The notes under the pieces are model-generated. The model saw only the letters and a program-made list of their open reading frames with translations. It was not told the DNA's origin and did no database searches. A stretch of 64,000 bases of DNA from the NCBI GenBank assembly GCA_023055425.1, contig JALGPY010000002.1, forward strand, positions 120,416,088-120,480,087. The letters are read 5' to 3'. A program made the translations under genes and the position numbers. The DNA comes from Linanthus parryae. Taxonomy: Eukaryota > Streptophyta > Magnoliopsida > Ericales > Polemoniaceae. Shown here piece after piece: positions 1 to 11,754 of the stretch; position 1 is the first letter of the stretch, and every line of letters begins with the position of its first letter.

Positions 1-38
1 GAGAGAGAGAGAGAGAGAGATTGAGAGAGAGAGAGGAC
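1..38. repeat. GA microsatellite at the window edge, inside an intron
   Basis: An almost pure GA tract with one TT interruption at 21-22. On the minus strand it is a CT tract that begins immediately after the donor GT of the dienelactone hydrolase exon ending at 39, so it forms the very start of that gene's fifth intron. Confidence 0.9.
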
Positions 39-1966
39 CTTTGATATCATCCTGTGTGACAAATGAAGGGTGTAGCATAACTGCAGCTTGAATGTAATCT
101 GGTTTCGAAAGTTGCACAACTACCTTTGCTGAAAGAGAAAATCCCACCCAGTTAATCTGCTTAAATAAATGACTTGGTCCAAGTCTAAAACCTCCAGTAT
201 TGAACAATGAGTTAAAACTGAACTGAAAGACTCGGGCATTGAGCTTCCCCGGAACCCCAGTATGTATTTAATACCAGTGTTTGAAGATGCAAAACTTTGA
301 AATTAATTAAACAGGCGACTTGCACCCGATATGAAAAACAACCACATGATACACGTGAAAAGTATACCATGCGTCTTTCCTAGTCCTTGAAGTGGTTCAG
401 GGAAAATATTAGAACCACAAGTTTAAATCACAGATTAATTTATTTCATTACGTGTAATTATTAGCTGAGTCACGCATCTAAAGAACAAATTTACTAGAGA
501 GACTGGAAAAGATGGAGTTGGAGGCATGCACTCACCGCCCCAGCAAAAGCCTGCTGCGCCTACTGAAGTTATGCCTCGACTTCGGAGGTCTTTAACTACA
601 TTTTTTGCATCTTCAAAGCCTTTCTCCTAAACAAAAAATAGAATAAAGAAGGAAAAGATCAAGAAATAGTTCAGTTCTTGATTAAAGTTCTTTGATTCTG
701 GTTAAGGCTTGAGAGATATCAAAACATTAGTATCAGCTTGAGAAATAGGCGAAGGTTATTTTCTATGATCAGCGAGTTCGGGAAAGAACATTGAAGATAA
801 ATGAGAAGATAAATTGTACACCAAAGAAAGATTTTTAACGTGTTGAGCTAACAGAAGACTCTGATAGTTTGTTTTCAAAAGGTTTCTTATCCTGCACTCC
901 GGTCCATTTTTACTTCTAAACAACACATATTCTTTAATAGAGACGCTTAAAAAAATGCACTTTCATTTAACAGTTGAAAATGCAATAGTCAACAAAAACA
1001 ATGCATTTTTCTTTAAATCATTCAGGTTAGTTAAGCACTCAAATCCGAAACCAATTATTGTTCATCTAAAGACATTTTTCAGAAAATGATACTAGCTCAG
1101 TGTAAGAACATTTATAGCCCCTGCACGTGGTCTCAAGTTTGAACCTGACAAAACAAAATTGAATTTCTTCAACGATTCAATCTTCACATGTCAGTGCATT
1201 CTTTTTCGAATAAATCATTTTCGGTCATTAACTACGTTTAGGTAACTTCAATAATGCGCAATATATAGAATATAAACGATCATAATATAGGAGGCAAAAT
1301 TTTGAATTTATTTACACGAGTACAAGTTAAGAGAAGACTATTAAATTCTGAAAAGTCTGTAACTAACCCATCCATGAAGCTTTAACCAGATGGGAAGTGG
1401 CTTGTGAACATTCTCATAACAAAATGGATCGCCATGAAAGAAATCTGGAACCACCACATAGAATCCAGAGTCTGCAATTTTGTCTGCCAGCTTCCTAGAA
1501 TTAACAAGATTAGGCTAAAGAAACAGACGAAAATTATAACAACAAGCTAAACCATGTAAAATTTAAAAAAAAAAGAACATTTTGTATGCATGAATCAAAA
1601 TTAGTTATCAAATACGTAATCATTACAACTTTCCTGAAACGCTGAACAGTCTCGGTTTCTAGATGGAAATGGAAGTGAAAGATCTATAAGCAATGAAGTA
1701 ATGACCGGCATATATGTACCTCAACTTTGGTGCTTCGTACCCTAAAAATTAACAACGGAACAAATTAGAGCAGATCGAATTATGAAGGTAAAGCTTTAGA
1801 GGGAAACAACAGTGGTACCGAAAACATCCGAAACGAGAACAATTCCATTTTGAGAAGTAGAGGAGCCGGTGACATAGGTCTTGAGGTCTCCAAGTTCAAC
1901 CACCCTTCCTATCCCACTGCTTGAGTTCAGTATTGGTGGGTTTGAACAACATTGAAGACCAGCCAT
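39..1966 (-). CDS. Dienelactone hydrolase family protein, first five exons (3' end outside window)
   Basis: Family members are alpha/beta hydrolases with a Cys-Asp-His triad that cleave lactone or ester bonds; plant substrates are mostly unknown and the protein is probably cytosolic. Exons on the minus strand are 1966-1819, 1741-1720, 1494-1368, 626-536 and 128-39. All introns are GT..AG and phases join exactly, giving about 159 residues. The start MAGLQCCSNPP is the first ATG. Recognisable blocks are SDVFGYEAPKLRKLAD, VVVPDFFHGDP, the nucleophile motif GFCWGAK (Cys about residue 127) and LHPSFVTQDDIK. The Asp and His of the triad would lie in the missing C-terminal exons to the left. Plant databases often call this family endo-1,3;1,4-beta-glucanase-like, but the hydrolase fold is the safer name. 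No lesion is visible in the part seen. Confidence 0.93.
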
Positions 1967-2674
1967 CTCTCTCTTCTCTCTTCCTGCAGGTCAGAGAGCT
2001 GGGCAGGATAGGAGAAGCCAAGGGATGGAGAAAGGACAACACAAATGCTAGTATTGTCAAACAAGACAAGATATGATATGTGAATCGCGGTGAAACACAT
2101 AATTTTCCACATCGTATATTGTAAACTAATGATCAACTTTTGACAAACAACATAAACTATATATTCGTTTTTAATGCAAATTAAGAAATATGATTAAATA
2201 GGAGAAAGTACGAGGAGCCAAGTTCAGCTGCCCAAAAATATAAAGAGTGAAGCAAAGCATAACTAATATACAGGAGGAAAACGGGAGGCGGAAGCAGCCA
2301 AAAGACTATGTACACTAAACGTTATAACCAATATATAATGGGAGCTTGGTGTTTCACTATTCACCTTAGAACTATTCACCTTCGAAATGTTGGCTTTATA
2401 GTAGCAATCAGATCTGTGTGAGATCAAGGATTGAGAATACACGAGGATTTCCCCCCCCCCCCCCCCCCCCCCCTCTTATTGCGCTAGAATTCCAAAAGTT
2501 GTGGAGAATGAGTGGCTTCAGCCACGGTCAATCCACTAGTACAAACCAGAGAAGCCCTTTCGATGTTTTTGTCGGGCAACGAATAAGAGGTTTTTGTAGA
2601 CACACAATTTGCGGCCTATCAAATAGTACCACATGTAAGTAAAATGCACAATTAACCGGTGGAACATATACTAG
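1967..2674. other. Upstream region of the hydrolase gene, no gene seen
   Basis: This is the 5' flank of the minus-strand hydrolase gene. A CT-rich stretch directly above the ATG is a likely 5' UTR. The rest is AT-rich, with one long C homopolymer at 2451-2473. No coding region is supported, and the short open frames lack codon structure or homology I recognise. Confidence 0.6.
2451..2473. repeat. Poly-C run of 23 bases
   Basis: Uninterrupted C homopolymer. It sits about 500 bases upstream of the hydrolase start codon. Its length is likely to vary between individuals and to be error-prone in assembly. Confidence 0.95.
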
Positions 2675-3184
2675 TAGGGGTGCAAACGGTTCGGTTCGGT
2701 CCAGTTTGAGCAAAAAAAGTTATATCTCGACGGTTCGGTTTACTTTCGGTTCGGTTTTGTCTCGGTCTCGGTTTTTGGAGGTTCAGTTTGGTTCAAACTG
2801 GCAGTTTTCACATTAATACGCATTATCACTTAGAAATCATATTTTTAACCTAAAAAGGGTAAAAATTATGTAAAAAAAAGACTCCAAATATAGAGATTTA
2901 AGTAAACTTAATCAAATATACCAAAATTTGCTTGATTTTTTATAAATCTTTTTACGAAAAACTCGAGCTCGAATTAAAGGAATATGAACGTAATTTCAAC
3001 ATTTTACATGAGAGAATAGTAATATTATGTTTATGGTACATAAAATATATGCGATACGGTTTAAACCGGTTCGGTCGGGTTCGGTCCGGGTTTTTTACCG
3101 TTTGTGCTTTCTTCAGTTTATTTTGGTTCGTTTAGCTTGGTTTGATTCGGTTTGCGGTTTTCCCGGTTTGAACTTCCACCCCTA
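2675..3184. mobile_element. hAT-like MITE, about 510 bp
   Basis: The two ends are inverted copies beginning TAGGGGTG, and both subterminal parts are rich in CGGTTCGGTT-like repeats (ACGGTTCGGTTCGG at the left, CGGTTTGCGG and CCGGTTTGAAC at the right). No transposase is encoded; the short open frames inside are chance. The TAGGGGTG terminus and repeated CGGTT subterminal blocks match a common class of plant non-autonomous hAT elements. The expected 8-bp target duplication is only half-matching (tatactag / ccttatag), so class assignment rests mainly on the termini. Confidence 0.7.
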
Positions 3185-3889
3185 CCTTATAGTATTAACC
3201 GCGAGACAAGAAATTCCTGCAGGATTGAGTGTTGAAGCTCTCTGGACAGATTTACGTCGGAAATTCAAGTGGAGGACTTAGTTCTCAATTCATGTGAAAT
3301 TATGGATTTCATGAAATCAGGGTTTTCATTTGTAACATAGCAGAATTAGTCTTGAAGTTCATTCATATGTTAGTAATTGTTGTATAGGCTATGCGGGCGC
3401 TAACGTCACTACTAAAAAAATGGTTTGATACGACAGTTTCAAATATGGCGGACCAGAAAACCGCTGTTAACAAAAAAGAGAAACAGCGTTTCACTCCGTA
3501 AATTAGGACGTTTAACAGCTACCGCCGTATATTGGTCCCGATAACATCGAAATTTCGAAAAGCGCCCTTTTCTTTCGGCGGTTTAAAAATTATTCCGACG
3601 TAAAATCACGCGGCGGTTCAAATTAACCGCCTATACCAATATCTTTAATATGTTTAAAATTTTAAAAGAAATACCAGATTCAATATGGGCCATTAATCAA
3701 ACAAAGCCACCAGATGACATTGTGGCCGCCCATAACAAACCTACCCTTATAACTCCCTAACCCTCTCTCTCCTCTTGTTTTCGGCGGTCTCCTCCATCCA
3801 TCATCAGGTACGTCTCTATCTCTTATCTCCTGTCTCTCTCTCGGTCTCCCTGTTCGACGAAATCTCAAGTCTAGGATATCGTTTCAAGT

Positions 3890-5800
3890 AATTTCCGGGT
3901 AAGTCCGGAGTCGAGTCCTCAAGGGTTGGGAAAGAGGGAATACTCTAAGCTAACTAATATACTAGGCAACTAAGTATACTAAAGTGCAATGAAAGTAAAT
4001 TTCTCAAAGGCTTTTCTAGCTAGCCAAGCTTCAAAATTCACCAAGAGAGACTTGATGGAGCAAGGATTTGTTTGTTGAGCAATTTTAAAGAACTAAGCAA
4101 ACAACTAGTAGATTAAAGAGAATCTAAAACTTGAGAAGAGTTTTTATGATTGCGAGAAGAGTTGGTCTTAGTTGAGTCCTTTAGGTGTGTTGTGTATGAA
4201 TCCAACACCCAAATAATTTTGCAAGGAGAGGTGTGGATTCTAATGTCAAATCCAAGAGTGATTCATGAAGAACAGTAGTGAAATCCAAAACTAAGTTGTA
4301 TCAACTATCAGGATGTGTATTCAATCATGAATCCACATACAAGATGAAGCTACAATCTGGATTTGTATTTCAACACTTGTTCACCCATGAATCACCGGAG
4401 GAACTTCTCAACTCATTGACTCAACAATTGAATCCACACCCAACACAGCTAGATTCATCAACTTCAACCAACAATTAGTCTAGCAACTCATATTCAAGAG
4501 ATATAGCAAGAACATTCATAACCATTTCCATTGAATTCAAGCTTCACTCAAGAATTTTTGCTACAAATTGAAGAACAAAGGCACTAATACTTGATTCAAC
4601 TACTAAAACTTGATTCCAAACTACACAATACCAATCAATAGCAGCTAATAACACAGATTTGAAGAGCATTATGAAGAGCAATGAAGAACACTATGAAGAA
4701 CAACCTATAATCTGACCCAACTCTTCCCTTAGGTGTTTTTGGCTCCAAATTTTCTCATAATGAGCACGGAATCACCAAGAACAACCAGAAATCGGTCAAG
4801 AGAAGAGAGAGAAGCATATGTTCGGCTTAGAATTTTCGTGAGGTGAGAGAACCCCTTCTTCAATCTTCAACTTGGTTTTTGTAGACTGTGGGGGAGGGTT
4901 TCTTGGTGTCCAAGGATAAATCTCCACCCTCCAATTCATCCCAATCCATCTCTATCATTGATTTTTGGAACCTTCATGAACCCTAGGTCGAATTGGGGCT
5001 TTTTGATTTGTTGTGTTTTAGGCCTAACTGATGGTTCTAGAAGGAATCTTGTGGTCTGGGGAGTATTTTAGGACCAATTTGAGCCAATTTGGTGGAGATT
5101 TGAGGCCGGGGTGAGCTTTGGAAGGAGCTTGGGTGAAGCAACAACGGAGGAACGTGGGTTTATATTTTTTCCCGTCGGGAAGAGAGAGGTAGGGACGTGC
5201 GACAATGCACCATTTTTGCTAAAATTGCTCTTTTGCCCCCACTTGTTTATTGGGGGCTTTAAAATACCCCTTGCATGTAGTTTTAAGGCATAAGGAGCCC
5301 CCAACCGGTAGGAGACCTTCAAAATAGCTCTTTATAACTTTGCGAAACTCCAATTACGCCCCAAATTCCATTAAAATGACTTCAAGCAAGCCCCTTGAAG
5401 TAACTTTGGCCTTCTAACTTGGTTTTTCTTCAATCTTGGCCTCTAACTTCTATTTTCTTCTCACTTTGGGCCCTTAGGTCTTCAAATTAAGCATTTCTAA
5501 TTCCTTATTCATGTTTCTTAGCTCATTAACTCTCTTTAATCCATCATTTAAGCTCTCTCAAGCTAGCCTCTAGTATTCCAAAGCATGTCTTTGCCTACAA
5601 AACAAGATAAAAGCAATCAAAACTACGAAAACAAGCATAAGTCTAGAAAGAGAGATAAAATAGATAGATTACACATATTAGAAAGTTATGACGATTTCAT
5701 TAACATACTAAAACATGCAATTTTAATTCATCAACACTCCCTCTCTCTGTTTCCCTCTTCTCTCTCTCTTCGTCTCCTTCCTTTGCTGTCGTTTCTTTTC
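3890..5800. other. CACTA interior: non-coding, retroelement-like sequence
   Basis: From about 3897 the text (GTAAGTCCGGAGTCGAGTCC...) resembles a segment common next to plant Gypsy LTRs; a related phrase with GTCGAACCCACGGGGATA occurs at 9511-9530. The rest to 5800 is AT-rich, with no open frame longer than about 100 codons and no domain I recognise. I see no LTR pair here. It is probably captured or inserted retroelement DNA inside the CACTA element. Confidence 0.4.
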
Positions 5801-5837
5801 GTCTTCCTCACACTCTTCGCTTTCCAGCCGTTTACCA

Positions 5838-6475
5838 GCTGTGTACAAGGAAATCCTCAAGAGATATCCAAGTGTACACCTCAAGTAGGGGATTAGAGTA
5901 AGACACGAAATTGTAGGCATGTAGGGTGTGAGTAGGGAGAGAGTAAGCAAAGGCAAGTGCTCTTGAAAGTGACACAGTAGTCTAGCAAAATATCTGAGAG
6001 AGTTTAGGGTGTCCAAGAGAACCAGAAGAAGTCTCCTGGAGGGCCAACGATCCTATATATAGTAGGGAAATGACCGTTGTAAAGGGGGTTAATGCACTAT
6101 AAATGGTGGCTTAATGATAGCCTCCTGTAACGGCACGTTCAACCGTATATATAGGGAACGTTACGCACCTGCCCGCATTTATCGGAGACTGTTATGAGAT
6201 CGTCTGCATTTATGGGATATGTGAGCCTTAAATCTCTCAGTCAGTTACCTGAGGTCGCGCGCGAGCTTGATTGTCGCTCTCGCGCGACGGACCTTACTCT
6301 AGCCTCCAAACCAATAAGTCCCTACAGGTCCCGTGTAGTCGGTACGCGATGGCCCTGTATCGCAGCCTCCAAGTGGATAAGCATAGGTAGTTATCAGGTG
6401 TATATGGAGCACGGCTAAGTGTGCTGGATGGCTGCCACGTGGCTGCGATCTGTCTGTCTGGAAAGCACCATCTAC
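5838..6475. repeat. Repeat copy A, shared with the region upstream of the PMD gene
   Basis: Matches 20260-20880 in the same orientation over roughly 620 bp with small indels. Shared landmarks include GTGTACACC near the start, CCTATATATA, AACGGCACGTTC, ATATAGGGA, TAAATCTCTCA, a GC-rich GGTCGCGCGCG block, CTTACTCTAGCCTCCAAACCA and TGTGCTGGATGG at the end. It has TATA-like boxes and no coding capacity, so an LTR or promoter fragment is plausible. It lies inside the CACTA element. Confidence 0.85.
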
Positions 6476-7137
6476 ACCAGCTATCTCTCTCTGTAATCCA
6501 ACTCCCTCGTCTCCATATTATCCGTCTCCATCTTCTCTCTCTCCGTCTGATCTCTTTCCCTCCCTCACTCATTCTGATTTCTCTTCGTCTCCTTCACTCT
6601 TCTTGCTAGATCGAATCTAGAAGTTTCGAAATTAAGTGATACGGCTAGGGTTTTTTGGGTTGTCATATCTGGGATGGTTTGGATATGGAGATTTGAAGTT
6701 GGGAGTTTAAAGTTGCAGGTTTGATGAAGTGAAAGTTTTTGAAATGCGATGAACTGAAAGTTTTTTTTTGAGAATTTATTTTGTCGTCACCAGGATTTGA
6801 ACGCAGAACCTCATGCAGGCGATGAACTGAAAGGTAATGGTGAGAAAAAACGTATAATGTGAAATTTTTGCAGATTTTTTTAAAATAATATAGAAGGCAT
6901 CTCCATTAAACCGCCGTGTACATAAAAATGTGCCCATCTAGTAACGTCGGTTCCGTGAAACCGCCATGAGCGGATGTACTCGACGGTTTAAACCGCAGTA
7001 ATTTTTTTAACAACGGTGATCTTGACCGCATAATGAAAACTGCCACAGGAACCGCCGTGAACTCCACAAACGGCAATTTTGATTCATTTAAGGCGGTTTT
7101 TAAAACGCCGCAACATGGTATATTTCTAGTAGTGCGT

Positions 7138-7985
7138 GTGTTTTGCAGGGAATCCAAAGTGCGTGGAAGTAGACTATGTTGTGTACAGAGACCAAACTAC
7201 AATCATTCAAAAACATTCTAGCGTTCTGACCAAAAGAGTATCCAGGTAATCCTGATTCGAACATCCAAGGACTGTACCACACTAGGGTGGAACCCCTATA
7301 TGAGTGATACCCCCAGAGGAGACATCTAGGGAGACGTACCCAAAGTAGAGGCCCTCCTTTGAAAGTTTAGAGAAGTCAGGGATTAATTGCTTATTTGATT
7401 CTTCCCTTACAGTTTAGATCCTCGTAGGATTTTCTTCCAAAGAGATAGGGATAAATATATCTCATCCAAGCCAACCAATGAGGGGGTCGACAGGCACAAG
7501 ATGACTAGGCCACCGCCCCTGTTGTGTGGAGTGGCTAGATTCGACGGATCACTTATCATGTTTCTATGTCATGATTTATAAGAGTATGAAAAATTGCTTT
7601 AGCCTCCCAACGAGGAGTCCTATTACTCTTCCCTTATTACTTGTTAATTTTGTATATTTAGCTTTATTTCTGTTACATGCTTTACATTTATAGTTACTAG
7701 AACATCAATCAGCCATTTATACAGTGCGATTATTTAAGTAACTAATTCGTCTCCCCCAGTTCTTTGGGTTCAATGCATCCCAGTACTTGCCTTGATATTA
7801 TTATTGCACCAACAACTTTGCACTTGTGGTAGCAGCGTGTCAATTTTTTGACGTCTTTGCGGGGGACTCCTACAATTCAAGTTAGTCGTTATAATAGTTG
7901 TAGGAAGTTTAATTTCATGTTAATTATCACTCTTCTTCACTTGGTCTTCGATTTTTATTTCAGGGCTATAAGCAATAAAAGCCGA
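7138..7985 (+). other. Retroelement leader or LTR remnant before the Gypsy gag
   Basis: No coding region. Near 7830-7870 is TGGTAGCAGCGTGTC followed by TTGACGTCTTTGCGGGGGA, which resembles the leader phrase found between LTR and gag in plant Athila/Tat-type Gypsy elements. The sequence before it could be the 3' part of an LTR, but no second copy lies in the window to prove it. Confidence 0.45.
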
Positions 7986-7989
7986 CAAC

Positions 7990-9420
7990 ATGAGTGCATC
8001 AAGTGATCAAGGTATGAGTCATATATGAGCGAAACACAACCAATTGAAAAGCTAAATTGGCACAAATGAAATCACATTCAGTCACATCGGCTACTCCGGA
8101 GCCAAATATAGGAGATCTTCCAATGATTGATACTTTTAGACAAACATAGGGAAGTTTATGGCCGGGAATAATGGTGTACAAAATCAAGGTGGAGCACTTT
8201 GAGCTCAAAAGCTCACTTATTGAGATGGTGCAACGAGACTGCATATTTGATAGTCTTGAATCTGAAGATTCTTATGAGACACATTTCACACAACTGAGCA
8301 AAACTTGTTAACAAGAGGGGTTTCCGAAGAGATAGTAAAGATATTGATGTTTCCATTCTCACTAAGGATGAAGCAAAGAAATGTCTTAGAAATCTTCCAG
8401 GTCATGCCATCTCCCAACTCTAAACTAAGTTCATGAGAAAAGATAAGATATCGAAGAGAAGGAAACGCACGTAGTGGTAATTATAGTGCTTCCTTCCTTG
8501 TGGCAACATTGATGAAGGAAATTATGAAGTTCACATACGTTGTTGGGGAAGCATGGGACATATTTGGTCGGGATTTGCGTAGAACTAGGGTCAAGATAAT
8601 GAACTAATTCTACATAAGATTTGGATTTAGACACAACACAAGGTTTGGATGTTCATAGCCGATGTAATTTCATGGGTTGAATTATGATGATGTTGTTGAT
8701 GCATTGAATAGAGATACACGCAGGAAAACTACATGGATCGATTGTCATAGTGTACAATGCCAAAATAGTGATCCAGCTATGGCAAGACAATTGGAGGGAT
8801 TGAACCCTCAACCATCATATCAGGCACCTATTCAAGTCATGGCAGTGGATGTAAAAGAGCTCTCCGAGGAGCACACACTTCTTAACCAGCTAGTAAAGTT
8901 GATGACAAAAATGAATGGCAAGCTGAGTAGAATGGAGAGCGAGATGTCGTCAACCGAGGAGGAGGTCCAAGACTAGGACGCATTAATACGTACTAGCACA
9001 ACGAACAACAATGAATCCTGCATATGCACATCACATTCAACAAAAATCAGCTAAACCAAAGTTAGTCAATGTCATAACAAAGATGGGTACAAGACTAGGG
9101 AAAATAGAAGTTGACCTTGCAGTTAGAAAAGCAAGGAATATGAAGATGACCACTCAACTCACTCAAATCACCTACCAAGTGTCAATTACCCCCCCCCCCC
9201 ATAATTCCAAATAGGACAATCATGTCGAGACAGTAAAAGAAATCACTACTCAAAGTGGCACTACTACAAAAGGCCCTCCATATCCATCTGAAAAATCAAA
9301 GCTCACTGAAACAGAATTACTGGGTGATGATGACTTAAGCAAGACCACCTTGAGTTCCCTATCAATGGACACGGTAATGAATAAGGATGAAGACTCAAGT
9401 TGAGTATTTTGTGAGAGTGC
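7990..9420 (+). pseudogene. Ty3/Gypsy (Athila/Tat-like) gag relic
   Basis: Conceptual translation shows typical plant Gypsy capsid phrases broken by several stops and frameshifts: VYKIKVEHFELKSSLIEMVQ near 8180-8230, then FDSLESEDSYETHFTQLSKTC, then GVSEEIVK and a FPFSLRMK-like block near 8350. A further open stretch (8677-8973) includes NQLVKLMTKMNGKLSRMES. Near 9225-9285 the text KEITTQSGTTTKGPPYP recalls the post-gag motif TLRSGK. No protease, reverse transcriptase or integrase follows, so the element is truncated before pol. It is dead, and its left side abuts the CACTA insertion. Confidence 0.75.
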
Positions 9421-9875
9421 CGTATCCAGAGAGATTTGACGCGATTTCTTTACACGTATGCGCAAGTACACGGTTAAGTAGTAAGAGTGAGGTATGTTTA
9501 GGACTCCGGGTTGTCGAACCCACGGGGATAAGTCGTGACTATCTAGCCAGAGATCATTCTAAATAACTTAAGTAACAAGGAGAAACTGTTTGATTTGGTA
9601 AAAAGGCGTTGCCCACAAACAAGCAACTAAACTAAATGAATATAGACACAATATTTTAGTATTTTCAATTAAAATAATTTAATCAAACTATGGAGAGAAC
9701 TAGGAGATCTACGGATCACTAGAGCCTGTAGACAGTTCCTGAATTCCTATTGAAAATGGCAAATTAAGAAAATAGGAAAAAGGTGAGGCAATGGGTAGGG
9801 TCCAACTGACAAATTTTAGGGAGCAACAAATTCTTTAATTTTCTTTAAACGCCACCGGGAGCAGAACACATATCG
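9421..9875. other. Non-coding retroelement-like stretch
   Basis: Contains GTCGAACCCACGGGGATA (9511-9530), a phrase common beside plant Gypsy LTRs and related to the segment at about 3900 in the CACTA element. No open frame or RNA gene is supported. Confidence 0.4.
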
Positions 9876-10166
9876 AACAAAAGGTTTAGGGTCAAAGGTG
9901 ATGCCTGTGAACACACTGTGGACTTCAACTTCTGGTATTGTTCCTGTGGCGAGTTCAAACAAATTTTGTTTCCATGCAAACACAATGCTGGAAAAATGAG
10001 GAAATATAGTTATAGTAAAGCGGTTTCCGACTTCGGAGTCATATATGAATATTCTAGCAGATTCTACACGATCGAGTATTTTATGGCTGCATATTTAGAA
10101 TCGATTGAAAGACCGGAACAATATAGAAAGGATTGGGATTGGGACTCAATCCCACAGGAGATATGA
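9876..10166 (+). pseudogene. Mutator-like (MuDR/MULE) transposase fragment with SWIM zinc finger
   Basis: The translation contains the SWIM pattern CxCx8CxH (WYCSCGEFKQILFPCKH), followed by a tyrosine-rich tail ending DWDSIPQEI and a stop. In MULE transposases this finger sits near the C-terminus, after the DDE catalytic core, and contributes to DNA binding. Only the last 90 or so residues are present. The readable frame begins a little before the first possible start, and the DDE core upstream is gone, replaced by Gypsy-like DNA. It converges with the antisense Ulp1-type gene immediately downstream, an arrangement known for MULEs that carry a Ulp1-like protease gene. Confidence 0.82.
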
Positions 10167-10479
10167 CAACTGATACCGTTGCCCCCACTCAAAAAGGTTA
10201 CCCGTGGGCAGGATAAGGAACATAGTTTTTCGTCTGTTGGTGAGAACCTGTTATCCGAGAGTAGGACGTACAAGTGAGTTAGGTCACACGAGGAAGACAT
10301 GCAAAGAGCCTACGTGACTGTTCTCCGGGTAATCTCATTTTCATTTGTGTAATATCGATGTTGTTTGTGTTATATAACGTTGTCTTCGTTGTTTGTGAAA
10401 TATCGTTATCGTTCGTGTAATATTTTGTTTAATAACGTCACAAACTGAAAATCAATAAGATTACATTAACAAAATAAAA

Positions 10480-11754
10480 ATCAAGACTATTACACTAACA
10501 AAATGAAATTAATGTCGATTACAATCGATTCTAAATGTATCCATTGGTCCTTCCTAGTACCCGTGCGTGGGTCCACTACAGACCAAGAAAAACCCACCTG
10601 CCAGATTGCACATGCATAATCTGTCCTATGAATAATGCTTTTATTTTTTTCTTCATGCACAACGAAGTCTCTCGCGCAAGGTGAATTAATCTTGCACTTG
10701 ATCATACGCAGCATGTACAGGGCCGACTCACTGCCTTCTTTGCATATGTGCCTCGACAGCTACCTTGGAAAGAGATGGGGGACTTTCTTGGGCCAGTTAA
10801 ACAAATAAGGGTTAATTCCGCATCCACCATTGCCCCTGAGCAATATAGGGAACTCCATACTGAGTCGATCCATTTCCCATTGCTTAATTCCCGATCTCTC
10901 CTTAGGATCGTAGGCTTGAAGTACCATGTCGCCCACGTCTACGCATACTAGGATCCAGTGCGGTGACCCTCATTTCTTTGGAGGAAGTGACTTCCAGGGA
11001 ATGAACCACTTGCGCGTATTCCTTCCCTCTGAACCCCTCGCAAGCTTGTTTCCTGGGAAGTATTCACTTGTACTGAAATTCAGGCCTTGGTATCCTCCAA
11101 CATAGGTGCAGAAGGCTTTGTAAAAATCCTCGTCAGCGATTACAATGTTAGTCTTTGCTTGCCCATTACCTTTGAATTATTTCCTTATCACATATGTGCA
11201 CTCATCAACATGAGACCAATAAAAATTGGTCTTTGTCCTGATTACATAATTCAAGCACGGCCAATTCCGTCGAGTAACTCTATAACATATGAAAGGAAAC
11301 TCTTCTTTCCGGGTTGTTAAGACACTCGGAGAACGCTAGTTTGAAATCGGAGCCTTGACTACATAGGGATGTAAACGAGGGGGTGGCAATGTGCACGCTC
11401 TGTAGCAACTTTATGGGCATGAATTTTGTGGCATATTTAGTTTTTTTTTTTCAATAGATCATGCCGCGCGTGCACCTGATGATGGTGGGATTCATATGAT
11501 CCACAAGAATCCGATCGTGTTCGAATACTTCACGGTACATGTCGTTGTATGCCGATGTAGGAGTCCAACACTCTTCTCAATTCGTGTGTTTAGCAGTATC
11601 AAACAAGGGTATCGAGACGTCCGACATCACGGGGTCATCAGTCTGTACTTCATCGGCCGCTGGCTCTACTGCCGTCTCTACTTCTTCTTATTCATCCATC
11701 TTGTAACCGTAGAATTATCCCTCAATTGAATTTAAGATTTCCACCCCACCATCT
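10480..11754 (-). pseudogene. Ulp1-type (C48) protease domain relic, C-terminal half of a DUF1985/Ulp1 transposon gene
   Basis: On the minus strand the core reads HWILVCVDVGDMVLQAYDP, the His-Trp motif of Ulp1/SENP-like cysteine proteases. It is followed by an acidic/aromatic stretch and a C-terminal tail that is open at 10714-10490. Upstream (11330-11060) are phrases such as VIADEDFYKAFCTYVGGYQGLNF, broken by stops. Further upstream to 11754 is low-homology linker. Such proteases, often fused to DUF1985, are carried by plant Mutator elements; their cellular targets are unclear. Several stop codons (for example just before HW) show it is not functional. The N-terminal DUF1985 half seems to be at 30864-32340, separated by later insertions. 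Confidence 0.72.

Larger units (their letters stand above)
3407..7134. mobile_element. Non-autonomous CACTA (En/Spm-type) transposon, 3.7 kb
   Basis: The left end begins CACTACTAAAAAAATGG and the right end is the inverted CACTACTAGAAATATACC. Both are flanked by the 3-bp direct repeat CGT (3404-3406 and 7135-7137), as expected for CACTA elements. Subterminal regions (3440-3640 and 6900-7115) carry many copies of a GGCGGTT/AACCGCC motif in both orientations, the usual transposase-binding architecture. No TNPA/TNPD or other transposase coding sequence is recognisable. The interior contains LTR-like non-coding DNA and a segment shared with the PMD locus at 20.3 kb. It looks like a deletion derivative or a carrier of captured DNA. 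Confidence 0.9.

Noticed and set aside
2675..3184. Target duplication for the left MITE
   Set aside because: Candidate flanking 8-mers agree in only half of positions, so I did not claim one.
5723..6016. 97-codon minus-strand frame and other small frames in the CACTA interior
   Set aside because: CT-rich low-complexity composition and overlap with the non-coding shared repeat.
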